Source: Suillus spraguei
Taxonomy: Eukaryota > Basidiomycota > Agaricomycetes > Boletales > Suillaceae
Direction: 5' to 3'
Length of the DNA: 64,000 bases
Assembly (NCBI GenBank): GCA_016800925.1
Contig: JABCPU010000017.1
Span: 186,001 to 250,000 of the forward strand
A program made the translations under genes and the position numbers. Each line of letters starts with the position of its first letter. Position 1 is the first letter of the stretch. This document shows positions 33,683 to 45,246 of the stretch, one piece after another. The notes under the pieces were generated by a model. It did not search any database and was not told the DNA's origin. It saw only the letters and a program-made list of their open reading frames with translations.

Positions 33683-34678
33683 GGATGTGGGAAGGTTAAC
33701 AAGGTAGTCAAATGAAAATCTCGTAAATATTCTAAAGATATCTGTATCACAAACGTGTGCAGTGAGAATTCAAAGACGGCATACACCTGACACCGCGTGT
33801 GACACTCGGAACTTGAAATATTTCGGGCGTTGCCGGTAGCACCGTACCTTCAAAATTTTCTCTCCCATTCCGTCTCACCAGCACCCTCAACGTTCAACGA
33901 CTTTAGTCGTATTTTCTCGCCTAAGCTCCTTGTGTGTACCAGAGGGCGATATAATAATGATAATAATGGCGGTTTGGTAGACACAAGGAGGTCCTCACTT
34001 GCACGATCAGCTACGACTCAGCTCAAACCTTTCTCAGCCTTGGAGTGCCAGGGATGCGGATCCTCTTTGCCGGTCTATTTTTCCGTGTGTTTTACCTGCG
34101 CTGCCTATCGGTGGCAGCGAGTATGCATTGGAATATTGTTCAGGAAAATTGAACATGACACATGCGTAATCGCTGCATTTCTGACTCGCCTCTTACGACA
34201 TTCACATCGTAAGTTTGTCTTGGTAAAATGATCAGCTTGTCTTTTCTTGGCAACAGTTCTCCGCAGCAATTGAATTGGATCAGAACGCACATGACCGCAT
34301 CACACTGTCTTATCTTTGATGTATCAGACTTCGATTTGTGGGCGTTGTGTGCACTGGATTTGCTTGAAATGCTGTGTTATCGTAGTATCAGGCTTTATCA
34401 AGCTCTATTGAGGGACCCGGCCGTGGAACGAGTCACAATTTGCCTTTCCTTCCTAGTGCGCTAGCCCGAATCGACGAACACGAGGCTTCGAAATCCTAGG
34501 AATACGGGAGTCGGTGCGTGTTCTAGCGGATCTTCCCTGGATACCTTCAAATGAATCACAATGCTGTATTGTCCTTCAAGCGCTGACATCGCACATAAAA
34601 TGCCCGTATCATTCCCACAAACTTCCACCAGCTTTGAAACCATCCTCGCACCAACTACCATCTGCACCCATATCAACC
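33683..34678. other. Upstream region of BTB copy 2
   Basis: From about 33826 it parallels the upstream region of BTB copy 1. No gene is supported. Confidence 0.45.
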
Positions 34679-35887
34679 ATGGCACCAGGTTCTCAGCACG
34701 GCATATCTCCAATTCACCACCACCCTGAATACTATTTCAACGATGGTAATATCACTTTCCACGTACGCCACAACTTTTGTATGTCTCACTCGTGCTGATC
34801 GTCATATGCGAGCAGGTCGAAGGAACTCTCTTTCGAGTCCACAAACACTTCTTTGAGCGGGAGTCGCAATTTTTCGTCAAGGAATTTGCGGACACCGCCC
34901 AGGAGGGCACTTCCGATTCCAGAGTGTTCCGACTCGATCACGTAACCTCCGCCGACTTTGCTAAGGTGTTATGGGTCTGGTATAGCCCGTAAGGAAGTTA
35001 TTGCGTCCCGCAGGCATCGTAATTAATCACTGTCACAGCTCGTACAGACGCGAAAGCAAACCGAAAGAACACTGGCTCACCATACTCGACCTTTCCACAG
35101 CCTGGCAATTCCCAGAAATGAAGAAGCTCGCTGTTGCCGAACTCCAGAAGCTCGATATCGAGCCCATTGAGAAAATCACTACGTATGACAAATACCACAT
35201 CGACAAATCACTTCTGTTGCCTGCATATAAGCTCCTGTGCAAGCGGGCGAGCCGGATATCTGACGAGGAGGGTGAGCAACTCAAGATGCCCACTGTCCTT
35301 GGGATACTCGAGGCTCGCGAGCGTGCGGTCAGGAGCGCAGCGGAGGCCGGGTGTTGTAGCCCGACCTCCGCTGATGCAGACGACGAGGAGTTGGATAAAA
35401 TTTTGACCGATGTGTTCAATCTCAACAGTCGTGCCACTAATCGACAGGGCGCGCAGTCGCAGGTGAAATCGGGCCCAGTACCTATCATCAAGCCTCCAAA
35501 GCTGGGTGTAAACGGAGTTACCAATGGCAATGGGCTGTCTGTATCAGGTCCCGTAAGTAGAAGTCTTCTGCTTGAGGCCGTGCATTGTAGGCTGATCGAA
35601 AAGTAGCCTACTCAGAATGATTTGAATAAGCAGAAAGACGCGGATAAAAATAAAGGCACAGTATGTTGTACGACTTACTAAACATGATTCACTGATGCTC
35701 AAGGCATACAGGGAAGGCAAGGATGATTGAGGAATCGACGGATGGCGGAGGTTCCTTCGCCAAGCTCTCGATTTCTATGGTAGAGCAGAGAGTGGACCAG
35801 GTTCTACTCAATCTGTATCTTCCGACATTCATCAAGTCTGTCATGACAGTATCAGCAGTATTCGCATACATTATTTTCTTTTTATGA
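34679..35887 (+). CDS. BTB/POZ domain protein, copy 2, probable tail anchor (328 aa)
   Basis: Exons: 34679-34762, 34816-34988, 35039-35552, 35616-35660 and 35717-35887, all phase-consistent. The protein starts MAPGSQHGISPIHHHPEYY, continues through the BTB core (FRVHKHFFERESQFFVKEFA; SADFAKVLWVWYSP) and the helical part (FPEMKKLAVAEL; YHIDKSLLLPAYKLLC), and ends in an amphipathic stretch plus a hydrophobic C-terminus (FIKSVMTVSAVFAYIIFFL) right at the stop. The C-terminal helix makes it a candidate tail-anchored membrane protein. It is a tandem duplicate of copy 1, with strong identity in the BTB part and fast-diverging linker and tail. Confidence 0.8.
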
Positions 35888-36969
35888 TATCAAGTCTCTG
35901 AATTCTGTACGATCCATGTACTCTGTAATTGTACTACGTGAAGCAATCGATGAAGCGCCAGCAGCCAGAGAGAATTTGAAGTCCAGTTGACGCCCCGCTT
36001 TACATGAACGTGAGTCAATTAGGCTAAACCATGTCGATCGCAAGCGGCAGCGCACACCTCTTTTCTCCTGGATATAGAGTCTTAGGTTCTCCTTCAAATT
36101 CAGCAAGGCCTCCGTGCTCTCATGGTGTAAGAGCCATGAAGTAATCCTTTGGTCACTTGAACGACACTGCACCTTGTTTCAACGCTCTACAAGTTTCTAC
36201 CATGCAAGTTGTAGACGTTGATTATGACAATCCTTTCCTCACTTTCTCGCTTATTGCAGTCTGACATCTGTTCTCTGTTGCTACATTTGTGGTCTAGTTA
36301 CATGCTAAATACAGCTCGTCTGAGATTATATTACACAGGGATCGGAAAACGATGCTTGAACGATAGTTTTAACTCTAGATGTGTGTTGGATACAGAAGAT
36401 TTACTGACAAAGCGATTCTCCTCAGCTCCATCAACAATAAAATTCTAGCGAGTCACTCACAAAGTCCCAAAGAGTCCCGAATGCAGGGATCCCAGCTTCT
36501 TTACAACCATGCTGGATCTCAAAGTTACCTACATAGTTGGAAGTGATAAAGACAACCTCCGCCTGCCAATACTCGTATACTTCAAAATCTTCATGAAGAG
36601 CCCCGGAATTTGGTTATCTTGTGATCACTGGAACGACACTGTACATTTTTCAAATGCTCTAGAAGTTTCTACTACCATCCAAGCTGTGATTCGACGTTGA
36701 TAATATCGATTTCTTCCTTGCTTTCTCACTTATTGCAGTTTTTTCTCTGTTGTTACGTTGGTGGTCTAGTTACATGCTAAATACAGCTCATCCGAAAATT
36801 ATACTACACAGGGATGGTAAAACTATGCTTGAACGACAATTTCAACTGTATATGTGTGTCGGATACACAAGTATAGGAAACAAAGTGTGGGTGGTCTGGC
36901 GTCCGACACCGTCCCACGCCCAATGCGAGATGAAAAAATCACTGACAAAGCGCATTCTCTTCAGCTCTA
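35888..36969. repeat. Partial tandem duplication of the TmpA-like 3' region
   Basis: The block about 36148-36615 matches about 36617-37130. Shared strings include gtggtctagttacatgctaa (36289 and 36763) and atgcagg-atcccag (36481 and 37020), so the left copy holds a decayed piece of the last exon (minus strand) plus 3' flank. The left copy carries no complete gene. Confidence 0.65.
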
Positions 36970-38982
36970 TCAACAGCAAAATTCTGGAGAGTCACTCACA
37001 AAGTCCCAAAGAGTTCCGAATGCAGGAATCCCAGTTTCCTTACAACCATGCAGGATCTCAAAATTACCTACATAATTGGAAGTGATGATGACAACCTCCG
37101 CCTGCCAGTAGTGGTATACCTCCTTCAAGATCTTCATGGTGGGTGGACGACCACCACGGACATTGGAGTCCCAAAGGAGGAGACGATCTGGACTGATATG
37201 CTTGTGAATGAGATCGCTAATGGTTTGGCCAAATGTCTTCTCTTGATCAGAAGCTAGCGAATACATCAGCGATATGTATATACCCAAGGTTCATATTGTC
37301 GTACCGATCCAAATAAGGTACCAGTTGGGAGATTGAATGCAAGTAGAAAGGGCAGCGCCTATACCAGATCCAGTGCAGAGACATACTCCACGCTTGTAAA
37401 GGCTTGACGTTTTATAGATGCCAGCGTACTGAAAAACAATGATTGGCAATCTGATCCGAAAAAATTGCTTTGGTTATTTTACCTTCAGCTCACGAGTCCA
37501 GATCATTCTCGGCGGGTCGCTGACAAGGTTCTTAGTGAAATCACCCTTCACACCACAAACCAGGTAGTGATATTCTGCATGAACACCCTCGCTACAAAAG
37601 GTTAATAGTATTGGCATGGTGACGACACTGGAGACCCACGAGATGGTACCGAAAGCATGATATTCTTTGACAGCCGAGCGACTGATACGAGCGAAAAGAC
37701 CTTGTTGCATACCACGCTCGAAGCGGAGAACAGCGACTTTTGGAGAAGGCAACTCAATGTCAACCTTAACGTGTCTCGTACAAATCCAAGGTAGGACAAT
37801 ACTAAAACTGCTGTGAGAAGAACGATTAAGAAGGCACATAAAGTAGTACTCACAAGATGGACATTGTGACCGTGTACCAGAAGGCCTGCTGTTGGACGAC
37901 GTGTTTCCCAACGTGATCGAACTTTCCGTCTGCAGTATCATAGGCATTGGTCAAGATAGTGTATACCCCTTCAAAAATTAGCACAATCGTAATACTTTCT
38001 ACGTAAAGTTGAACACACAGGTCATGCACAGAGAAGCCCATCCAAAGCAACGGTGATTCCGCTCGAACACACTAGGTTACCAATGTAAGAATGCTGTAAT
38101 GAATGACCGAATATAATGCTCACTTGTGGTGCGTGTTACGGACCCACGGAAGACCAGCACACATCGTGATTAACAACATAACTGAGGTGATGACACCGAA
38201 TGCAAGTATAGAATCGTTGAGCGTATACTTCGCCTTGAATTGATGCACGACCGTGATAATTATCCAAGCTATGCCGGATATTGCACATCCGCTGTGGATA
38301 CCACCAATATGCTGTATAGAAGCATCAGCTCCCTGAAACCGTCATTTAGAGTTTAAACTGACCTGTAAAGTAGAGGTACATGCAAGGTGGAACCATAGAG
38401 GAGTCCACTATGATAGAAAACACATTAACGGTAATTGAAACGTTGAAAATGCATGGTACGAACCTTGGCGAAGAAGGTGTTGACGAACAAATACAAGCAA
38501 CGTCCGAATATCTCGTTGCGTACAAGAACCGCAACGTTCAAATTACCGGCAACCAAAGCACCCGGATATTTTGCGGCGTATGGCCATTTTCCAGCTATCG
38601 CAAAGCCAATTCCAATGAGATTGACTATGAATACGACAGTGAAAAATCGCCTTGGTAAATTAGAAGGGTGAGTATTCGACCACATGTATTATCGGATAAC
38701 ACTATACCTATAAGTATTGTACCAGATTACACAGAGCACCCACAAGGGTGTACTCTTCTTTGCGAGTTTTGTAGGTGCTAGCGGTGGCCTTGTAACGTTT
38801 GAAGGAGTAACAAGCACATCTTTCTTAGAAAAAGACTGCACAGCAAGCACCCGGGCCTCTATGCTCGATGCCTTCTTCTCATCCTTGGCGAGATCGATGA
38901 GTTGAGTCGGAGGAGAGCGGCTGACATCCAGCACCCCTTTCTCTGCAACATCGTTGTAAGCTAAGGCAAGTTTTGTGGACAT
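36970..38982 (-). CDS. TmpA-like integral membrane flavoprotein/NAD-binding protein (515 aa)
   Basis: Ten exons keep frame: 38982-38708, 38650-38464, 38407-38363, 38311-38124, 38071-38019, 37968-37854, 37807-37640, 37591-37483, 37428-37305 and 37253-36970. The N-terminus is cytosolic and lysine-rich. Then come membrane segments (FFTVVFIVNLIGIGFAIAG; CAISGIAWIIITVVHQF; region around VITSVMLLITMCAG), a loop with VFERNHR, DTADGKFDHVGKH and FWYTVTMSI, and a cytosolic C-terminal domain with FERGMQQGL, CTGSGIGAALSTCIQS (glycine-rich nucleotide-type motif), SDQEKTFGQTI, LLLWDSNVRGGRP and GIPAFGTLWDF. This matches the fungal family named after Aspergillus TmpA, related to ferric-reductase-like flavoproteins. 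The exact reaction is unknown. Confidence 0.8.
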
Positions 38983-39557
38983 TAGGTGCTCCGAAGTCGC
39001 GAAGAGAAACTACCCGCTGGGCTTAGAGAAAATATGAAGCGCAAAGTTTCAGACACTCCGATCAAATTTTTTTATCGTCTTATCATCTCGAGACGGCAGG
39101 TCCTTTCCAAGAAGATAGCTTGTGAGAGAGACTATCTAGGCTATGATTCTAAATGAGTACTGGTCGCATAGATTGCTGCACGTCGGGTCATTCATTCGAT
39201 AACTAGTATGGTATGGACTAATCCACCTGAACCTTAGTAATGACGGTATTGCTAAACTTGGTCAGGCATAGCAGTATCATGTTTTATTATTGGTAATTGA
39301 CAGGCGGAGTATGATAGAGTGGAACTAAGGACGGAGTCTAGGAAATAGATAACATAAGTGAGGGACAGCGTGCAAGGAAACATAAATGGTTATCTAAGCT
39401 AACCGAGGCACGAGGTTAGCAAAGATTTTAGTCTACGTGCGAATAAGCGAGGTGGCGCAGCGCTTCTTGCTCCTGCCCACCTCGCAGCACACCTTAGTTC
39501 TCTAAGCGTTGGCCTTTAGTCTACGTCTTTTGTGTTCCGGAACGTTATTTCAGACGT
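38983..39557. other. Intergenic, no gene seen
   Basis: AT-rich divergent spacer between the TmpA-like gene and the transposon-rich right half. Confidence 0.5.
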
Positions 39558-39750
39558 ATGGAAGACCCCAACGAAGCAGAAAGGCCTGACTATACTACTG
39601 AAGAACACCAAGCTGCTAGACAGCAGTTAGTAGACGAAGGTCTTACCAACGAACAAGCAGCCCGCTCTCTAGCGGCCCTATGGACGCTTAGCAACAACGC
39701 AGCCAAGGAGCGTTGGGCACTTAGACAATACCATCTAAGAGACATGCGCC
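39558..39750 (+). pseudogene. Gag-like ORF 5' part, interrupted by a LINE
   Basis: ATG 39558 opens a charged, Ala/Glu/Gln-rich frame containing LTNEQAARSLAALWTL and NNAAKERWALRQYHLRDMR. The same frame style resumes after the insertion at 41039-41130 (RDMRQREEDDEEQRQQLL). It looks like the coiled-coil protein that accompanies basidiomycete retroelements. The ORF was split by the element at 39751-41038, and the reading frame happens to run on into the LINE. Confidence 0.6.
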
Positions 39751-41038
39751 CGGGCAATGAAGCAGCAGATGAGCAGGCGAAAGAGGCAGCGATAGGGAAA
39801 TCATCGGGAACGAACGAACTCCCGAAATCCTTGCTAACAAAACATGGCGAAACCAAGGAACTGCCACGTAGTAAGTCAGCGATCAAACAGACATACCACC
39901 GCAGAATAAAGGACGAGGCGACGGAAATAGCAAACAACTCACCAAGGTTCACCGCCCTGCGCACCATAGACCAGTCAGCTCCTTCCAACAAATTCGCCGC
40001 AAAAACCGCATTGTTACCAAGGAAGCACAGCTCGCTTCTCTTTCAGCTCAGAATGGGTCATATAGTGCTCAACAAGCACCTACACCGGATATCGAAGAGC
40101 CAATCAGCCAAGTGCGAAAACTGCAACGTGCACGAGGAAACAGTACATCATTTCCTACTAGTATGCCCCACCTTCACCAGACAGAGAGACGCCATGCGTC
40201 TAGAAGTAGGCCCGCGCAAATACAACATCAAGCACTTGCTCAATGATACTCAAGGAATGAGAGCGACCCTGAAATACATCGCACGTACAAGACACTTCGA
40301 GCAGACTTTCGGAGATGTTACCCCCCCCAAGGAAAAAGAGGAAAGGAGAGAATAATAGAATGAAACCAAACCCAAACATAACTGCTTGTTACAGTTGTAC
40401 ATGCCCCTATTCATTTTCCCTTTATTTCCTTACTTGTATATCATGTCACATGACTTCGACTCATATGCTCAACGCATCTGTACAACACATGCCTTCCTTA
40501 TTAGGATACACAGTTACATTCTCACGGTTACCTGGTCTGTGCGCACATATCTACCTATATAAGCACAGTGTACTTGTAGTAGATTCCTTACTTTAATCTT
40601 ACTGGGTTTTACCTGGAACTTCCTTCGCTTAGGTCCCCAACCTAAGTCGTCCTTGAATCGTCTCTAAGTCTAAGCACTCCTTAGTCTTAGTCTCTATTCT
40701 TGTAAAGAACCTCTTGGACTTATCCTTGAGGCCAGACCCTTGATCATACTCGGAACACGTTCCTTGTACTTTCACCTTGTCCTCTTTTGGGCATTGTAAG
40801 AAGCTCCCAGCAGACCGTCTGTGTCTTTTCACTGTCGCTGGTGACGCCACCCCAGTTCGTAACACCGCTTGCCTCCTCACAGGCATCACAGTTCCTGCCC
40901 ACGCCGGAACCATTGTCAAGACGCTACCAAGACAAGATATATAGAGTAAATACCAAGGTACATACATGTAGGAGATGTCCAACATAGGGCTTAGCCCCAA
41001 CAGACAATAAACAAGGATTCAAAAAAAAAAAAAAAAAA
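39751..41038 (+). mobile_element. 5'-truncated LINE insertion with poly-A and 13-bp target duplication
   Basis: The insert is flanked by direct copies of agagacatgcgcc at 39738-39750 and 41039-41051 and ends in a run of 19 A (41021-41039). Its coding end (to 40355) has the last RNase H block GNEAADEQAKEAA and a C-terminal zinc-type motif (CENCNVHEETVHHFLLVC). Both are typical of the 3' end of fungal non-LTR retrotransposons. All upstream parts (endonuclease, reverse transcriptase) are missing. The 3' UTR holds a solo Gypsy LTR at 40387-40864. Confidence 0.85.
40387..40864. mobile_element. Solo Gypsy LTR (family A), 478 bp
   Basis: It starts TGTTACAG and ends TTCGTAACA, and matches the 5' LTR of the Gypsy element at 58251-58724 along its length. 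Flanks are ctgct and ccgct, a 5-bp target duplication differing by one C-to-T at a CpG. The element sits inside the LINE 3' UTR, so it inserted after the LINE. Confidence 0.85.
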
Positions 41039-41170
41039 AGAGACATGCGCCAAAGAGAAGAGGATGACGAGGAACAACGTCAACAACTTCTCATAGAAGA
41101 ACAGGACATCAGTAAACTAAAACAGCCTGTACAGAGCTGTACAGCACTGTACAGTATCCAAGCTCCCTAG
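41039..41170 (+). pseudogene. Gag-like ORF 3' part
   Basis: After the target duplication the frame resumes with RDMRQREEDDEEQRQQLLIEEQDISKLKQ and ends at a TAG at 41168-41170. It continues the protein begun at 39558. Confidence 0.5.
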
Positions 41171-41199
41171 CTTGGTCCCATCTGTACAGCTCTGCACAG
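41127..41199. repeat. Inverted repeat with CTGTACAG motifs
   Basis: The left arm ctgtacagagctgtacag (41127-41144) pairs with ctgtacagctctgcacag (41182-41199), with one mismatch, and can form a hairpin. CTGTACAG is itself palindromic and appears four times in 70 bp. Confidence 0.6.
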
Positions 41200-41564
41200 A
41201 ACCTCCCAGTGACACAGCTTGATTTAGTAAAATAAATTTGCATTTTTATAAATTCGCACTTTTGACATTTTTATTTGTCAATGCCAGGAGTTGAACTTAA
41301 GACCCAGTGAAAATCGACAATTTAGAGGTAGATAGGTAGCAATATATGTCTAAGTACTGAACGAAATAGATAGAAATCTAAATAATTTGAGATGAAAAAA
41401 ATGACAAATTACACAAAATGCAAATATGAGATTCAAGATGCAAATATGAAGATGCAAATGCCAGAATGCTCAAAACTTTGCAAATTGTTGCGAGTGCACA
41501 TCTGCAACATTGGCAAAGCTTAGATAGATTTTGCAATTGAAGTTCAGGAGTAGTGGATGGCGGG
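41200..41564. other. AT-rich stretch with short repeats
   Basis: It holds aaaatgcaaatatgaga-like repeats near 41415-41460 and no gene. Confidence 0.4.
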
Positions 41565-42332
41565 TGTTAAGACCGTACTCAAAGGTAGAGAGATCCGAAG
41601 GGCTTTGGCCTCAGTTCGTGCACTGTGCCCCTTTCTCGAGTAATGCCCCTTATTTCAGGGAGAAGTTATTCGTCCAAAGATCCGGAAGGAGTTGCATGAT
41701 GGATCCGGGCGTCCGAAAGGTATCGGATATGATACGTCCAAAGGTTATTTGGAACGTAAGGATAGAACAAAGATTAAGGCTAGCTTCAGAACGAGTTCCT
41801 AACTAGAAACTAATGGAGGTAGACTATCCGAAGATAGAGTCGGAGATATAGACTATAGGAATCAATCCTAAGTCTCGGAAGGTGACTTAGAGCAGAGGTG
41901 GCTCAAGTCCGGAAGAAGCGGAATGAGCAGAATCTAAGATGATATTCGAACTAAGGTTCTACGGAGATCTACAAGTGGTTTATATACTGTAAGTATCTAA
42001 GATGGATAATCACAAGTCCAGGACCGAGGGCTATGTACGAAGTGTAACGGAAGTCTATTAGTTAATGCACAGCGGATCAGTAAGCATGAATCGGAAATGA
42101 ACACAGGAAACGGATCAGTGACACAGGACGGAAATATAAACAGCCAGAATACCAGAAACAGGAGGAATGACAAAAGGAGATAGACGCAGATATACACAAG
42201 GGAGTTAAGGTGCGAGAAGTGAGCACATTCGGATGGGTGGTACGGACAGGATCTGTGGACCGGACGGAAATGGAATCGATCGGATCTGATCGGATATGGT
42301 TGGATCTGGGATTAGAAGTATGGTATATGACA
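41565..42332. mobile_element. Solo LTR family B, copy 1, 768 bp
   Basis: It begins TGTTAAGACC and ends TATATGACA. Perfect 5-bp duplications GCGGG flank it (41560-41564 and 42333-42337). Two relatives lie at 52330-54042 and 54091-54795. It is rich in TCCGAAG-type repeats. No internal coding sequence remains. Confidence 0.88.
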
Positions 42333-43040
42333 GCGGGACTGGTGGGATTGGCGGGCGAGGCACAGTGAGCAGCGATACCCTACACCCTCCCCTGATGATA
42401 GCGATACCATCCTAACCCTAGCGGTACCCATAGATATCCTCATTTGTCTGTATTAGTTGTATATCAATATGTTTTTTGATTCAAATTGAGTGATAATTCA
42501 TATGTAAATGCCTATCTAGAAATCTAAAGCCATTGAGAATCCTATCTAAACGTTAAAAACTTGTCTCAGTCTCTATCTTTCTGCATCTCGAAAAGTCACA
42601 ATTTGATGAATGACAAGTTTCAGTCAATAGGCTTAGCACTTTTGTCCTAATAATGAATTAATAAGCTTTAATGCATACTAAGGTTTAGTGTTTGAAGTTA
42701 AACCAAAGAAAAGACTTGATGAACATTTTGTAAATACTTAGGCTTAGCTTAGTGTTGATGTTCAACCAAAGAAAAGACTTCATGAAATATATGCTGTGAG
42801 TTTCTGTGGCATTGTGGCACTGGAATACTGGGTATTTGTGAGTCTGTGGCACACTGTGAGAATTGTGGCTCTGTGGTTCTGGATCTTGGTGATTCTGTGT
42901 GTCTGTGACACTGTGAGGGTCTGTGGGAGAAGTTGTAGTTTGCTGATGGAAGCTGCACACGAGAAGATAGGAAGAAGAATAAGAAAAAATATGCGCCTCT
43001 TGTACGTGGAAAAGTTCCTTCTGACCCCACCATCATTCCC
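42333..43040. repeat. AT-rich region with CTGTGG-type short repeats
   Basis: Between about 42797 and 42930 the motif ctgtgg/ctgtgac recurs irregularly. Two copies of ccaaagaaaagactt occur near 42702 and 42766. No gene is supported. Confidence 0.5.
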
Positions 43041-44430
43041 ACTCAGTACGCAACACGCAAACTGAAAGCAGGTGACTACTGTGAACTCCATTACTTCACT
43101 AACAGAGGATTAGAAGACGCAAAAGTATCTAACTTAATAGCAGAACCTGACACCTTGGTCATGCTTCCATCCGCAGATGGCTTACACTCTTGGATCCCAG
43201 CTGCAGCTGTGAAAGACCCAAAAGCAGCGCCCATCATCAAAGATGAAAATCTGTCATGGAGGAGTTCAATGAAGCAGCCCCACACATGCTCACAATGATG
43301 AGGCTTCATGACTGGCCTGAAGAACAAGTAGCGATGCACATACAGTTCTGATGCACTACAGTTGCATCGCTGGCGTCACACCTCAGACTTTCTCAAACAA
43401 AGAACTCTACTACTCTACCAATCTCAACAGCATCATCATTGGCATTTAACTATTGGGTCAACGCAAAGCTGGAGTCTTGAGGAACTTGATCAAGACTTAA
43501 TCTTTGAAGTGAGAGAAGAATTTTTTAATGAGAAAAGAGAAAAAGAACCGCAGCAGCCATTCAGGTCTGCATTGTTCATTTCACTCATTTATTAAATGCA
43601 CTCACTAGTCTCCTTGTATCCTTTACTCACCTCGATATCCTTGGAATTGAAAAACCTTTTGTTTTATTGACTTCGTCTCGACTGTCAGCCATCATGTGCC
43701 GACAATGAACCCTCCCTTTTGCCTTGGCCAATCACTGGCATCACTCAATGAATCATACATGGATATCGCATCCAAACCAATGTCAAACATCACATTTCGC
43801 ACACAATGGGTCATTGAATCATTCATGACGCCACCTGGGTGGTCATCATCCCCTCACATCGCTATTGCTTTTAAATGCATTGCAAATACTGCAGCAAGCA
43901 GCAGCCGAGCTTTGTAACATCCAACCAGAACCTACTGCATCCTCAACATGTGGGACAAGCACAGCTACCCACTCCATCACAGAAGCGTTCTCACACCCCG
44001 TTCGAGGAGTTGGCAAGCAAAAAGGTACAAACCTCATGCCTCCAGGTACTGCAATCTGTTACCTTGCTGTGCAGTATGCCTTGGAAGGCACCCCCACAAA
44101 CTGTTGAGTGCTCAGCCACACAAACCTGGGACAAACAATTTGAAACCTTTGCGGAATGAATCTGCAAGGGTCTTTGGACAAAAGATGGGAAACAAATCTG
44201 CACGGGCTGGCAATATGAAGAAGGGTGTACCACCCCAAAACGCGATGCTGCCACATCTGTTCAGGATGTGGAGCAGCCACACATGGTGCCCAAAAGTGTC
44301 CTAGAGCGCAGAAAGCTGTCGCCACTGACCCATATAAAGCCGAGGCTTGGGAACAAGAGCTGCGCAATGCAGGAGCTCTTGAGCACTTCATCAAGATCCC
44401 TGAAGGTCAGGTTTCAGAATAGATTTTCCT
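43041..44430 (+). pseudogene. DIRS-like retroelement, gag-like region (decayed)
   Basis: Blocks in shifting frames read RKLKAGDYCELHYFTNRGLEDA (shortened), MLPSADGLHSWIPAAAVKD, MHRWRHTSDFLKQRTLLLYQ (43362 onward) and a zinc-knuckle-like CHICSGCGAATHGAQKCP near 44250. These are familiar from gag proteins accompanying DIRS-type pol in basidiomycetes. Frameshifts and stops break the frame several times. The pol part continues at 46198 after an LTR insertion. Confidence 0.55.
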
Positions 44431-44476
44431 TCTATTCAAATGTACAAGCTCCACCAAATAGAGATTTGATTTCTGT

Positions 44477-45246
44477 TGTAAAGATACAACCTAACCTGGG
44501 CTGTAGATAAACTACCTTCTAAGTTAGTATGTGTGGTCTTGTGCTCTGTCTAGTCTGCTTCACTTGTGTAACAAGAGTGTTCGACCCTAAAGGGGGATGC
44601 CTGTTAGTATAGTCTAATCCAAGCAGTCAGCGATGATGCTGCCGGAACTAGCATCATATGTACGGTGCTACTGTGATTGAGATAATGCTTGTAAGTGTAG
44701 CGTTGAGTGAGCGATAATGAGCGTTAAAGTCAGTGGTTGCGTAAAGTGCGAGCGGTGCAAAGAAACAGTAAGATGTCCGCGGTACTCTCAGTGGTAGAGT
44801 AGTCGTGAGCATGAAGTCCAGTCAGAACAGGGGTCAAGAATCTAGCAGTGTGCCAGTGGTAACAGTGAATGAGCGAAATCAATTAACGAGCGGTAAGGAC
44901 TTTAAAGACTAAGTCTACTACTGGGTAGATCCAGAGCTAGACACTAATCCTTACCTATAGTACAGTGAAATAAGGTGCTGTATCATGCAGGGTATGCGGT
45001 GCTTATATCCTAAATCATATGTACTCAGAATGCATTAGGCGAGATCAGTAGCGCTCAAGTACAGTAACCGCTGTATGTAAACGTAGCACGAGGCGGCTGC
45101 AGCACAAGGCAATATGTAATAAGGCTTGCCGTGGAATCAGTGATAATGAACATAAAACAAGCTACGCACCAAATGGAGCTATGCGGATGCGGCAAGGACA
45201 TGGAAGGACATCGGTATGTGGAACGTGGGTGCGGCAGTCGGTATGG
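44477..45246. mobile_element. LTR family C fragment, copy 1
   Basis: It starts TGTAAAGATACAACC and runs parallel to 45247-46017, then stops at gtatgg where the next copy begins. It lacks the 3' part, so it is truncated. It lies inside the DIRS-like element. Confidence 0.75.

Noticed and set aside
41281..41315. String resembling a tRNA T-arm (ggagttgaact) and possible SINE
   Set aside because: No matching A box or cloverleaf partner was found.
42685..43091. Overlapping minus frames over the CTGTGG repeats
   Set aside because: Composition reflects the simple repeat rather than coding.
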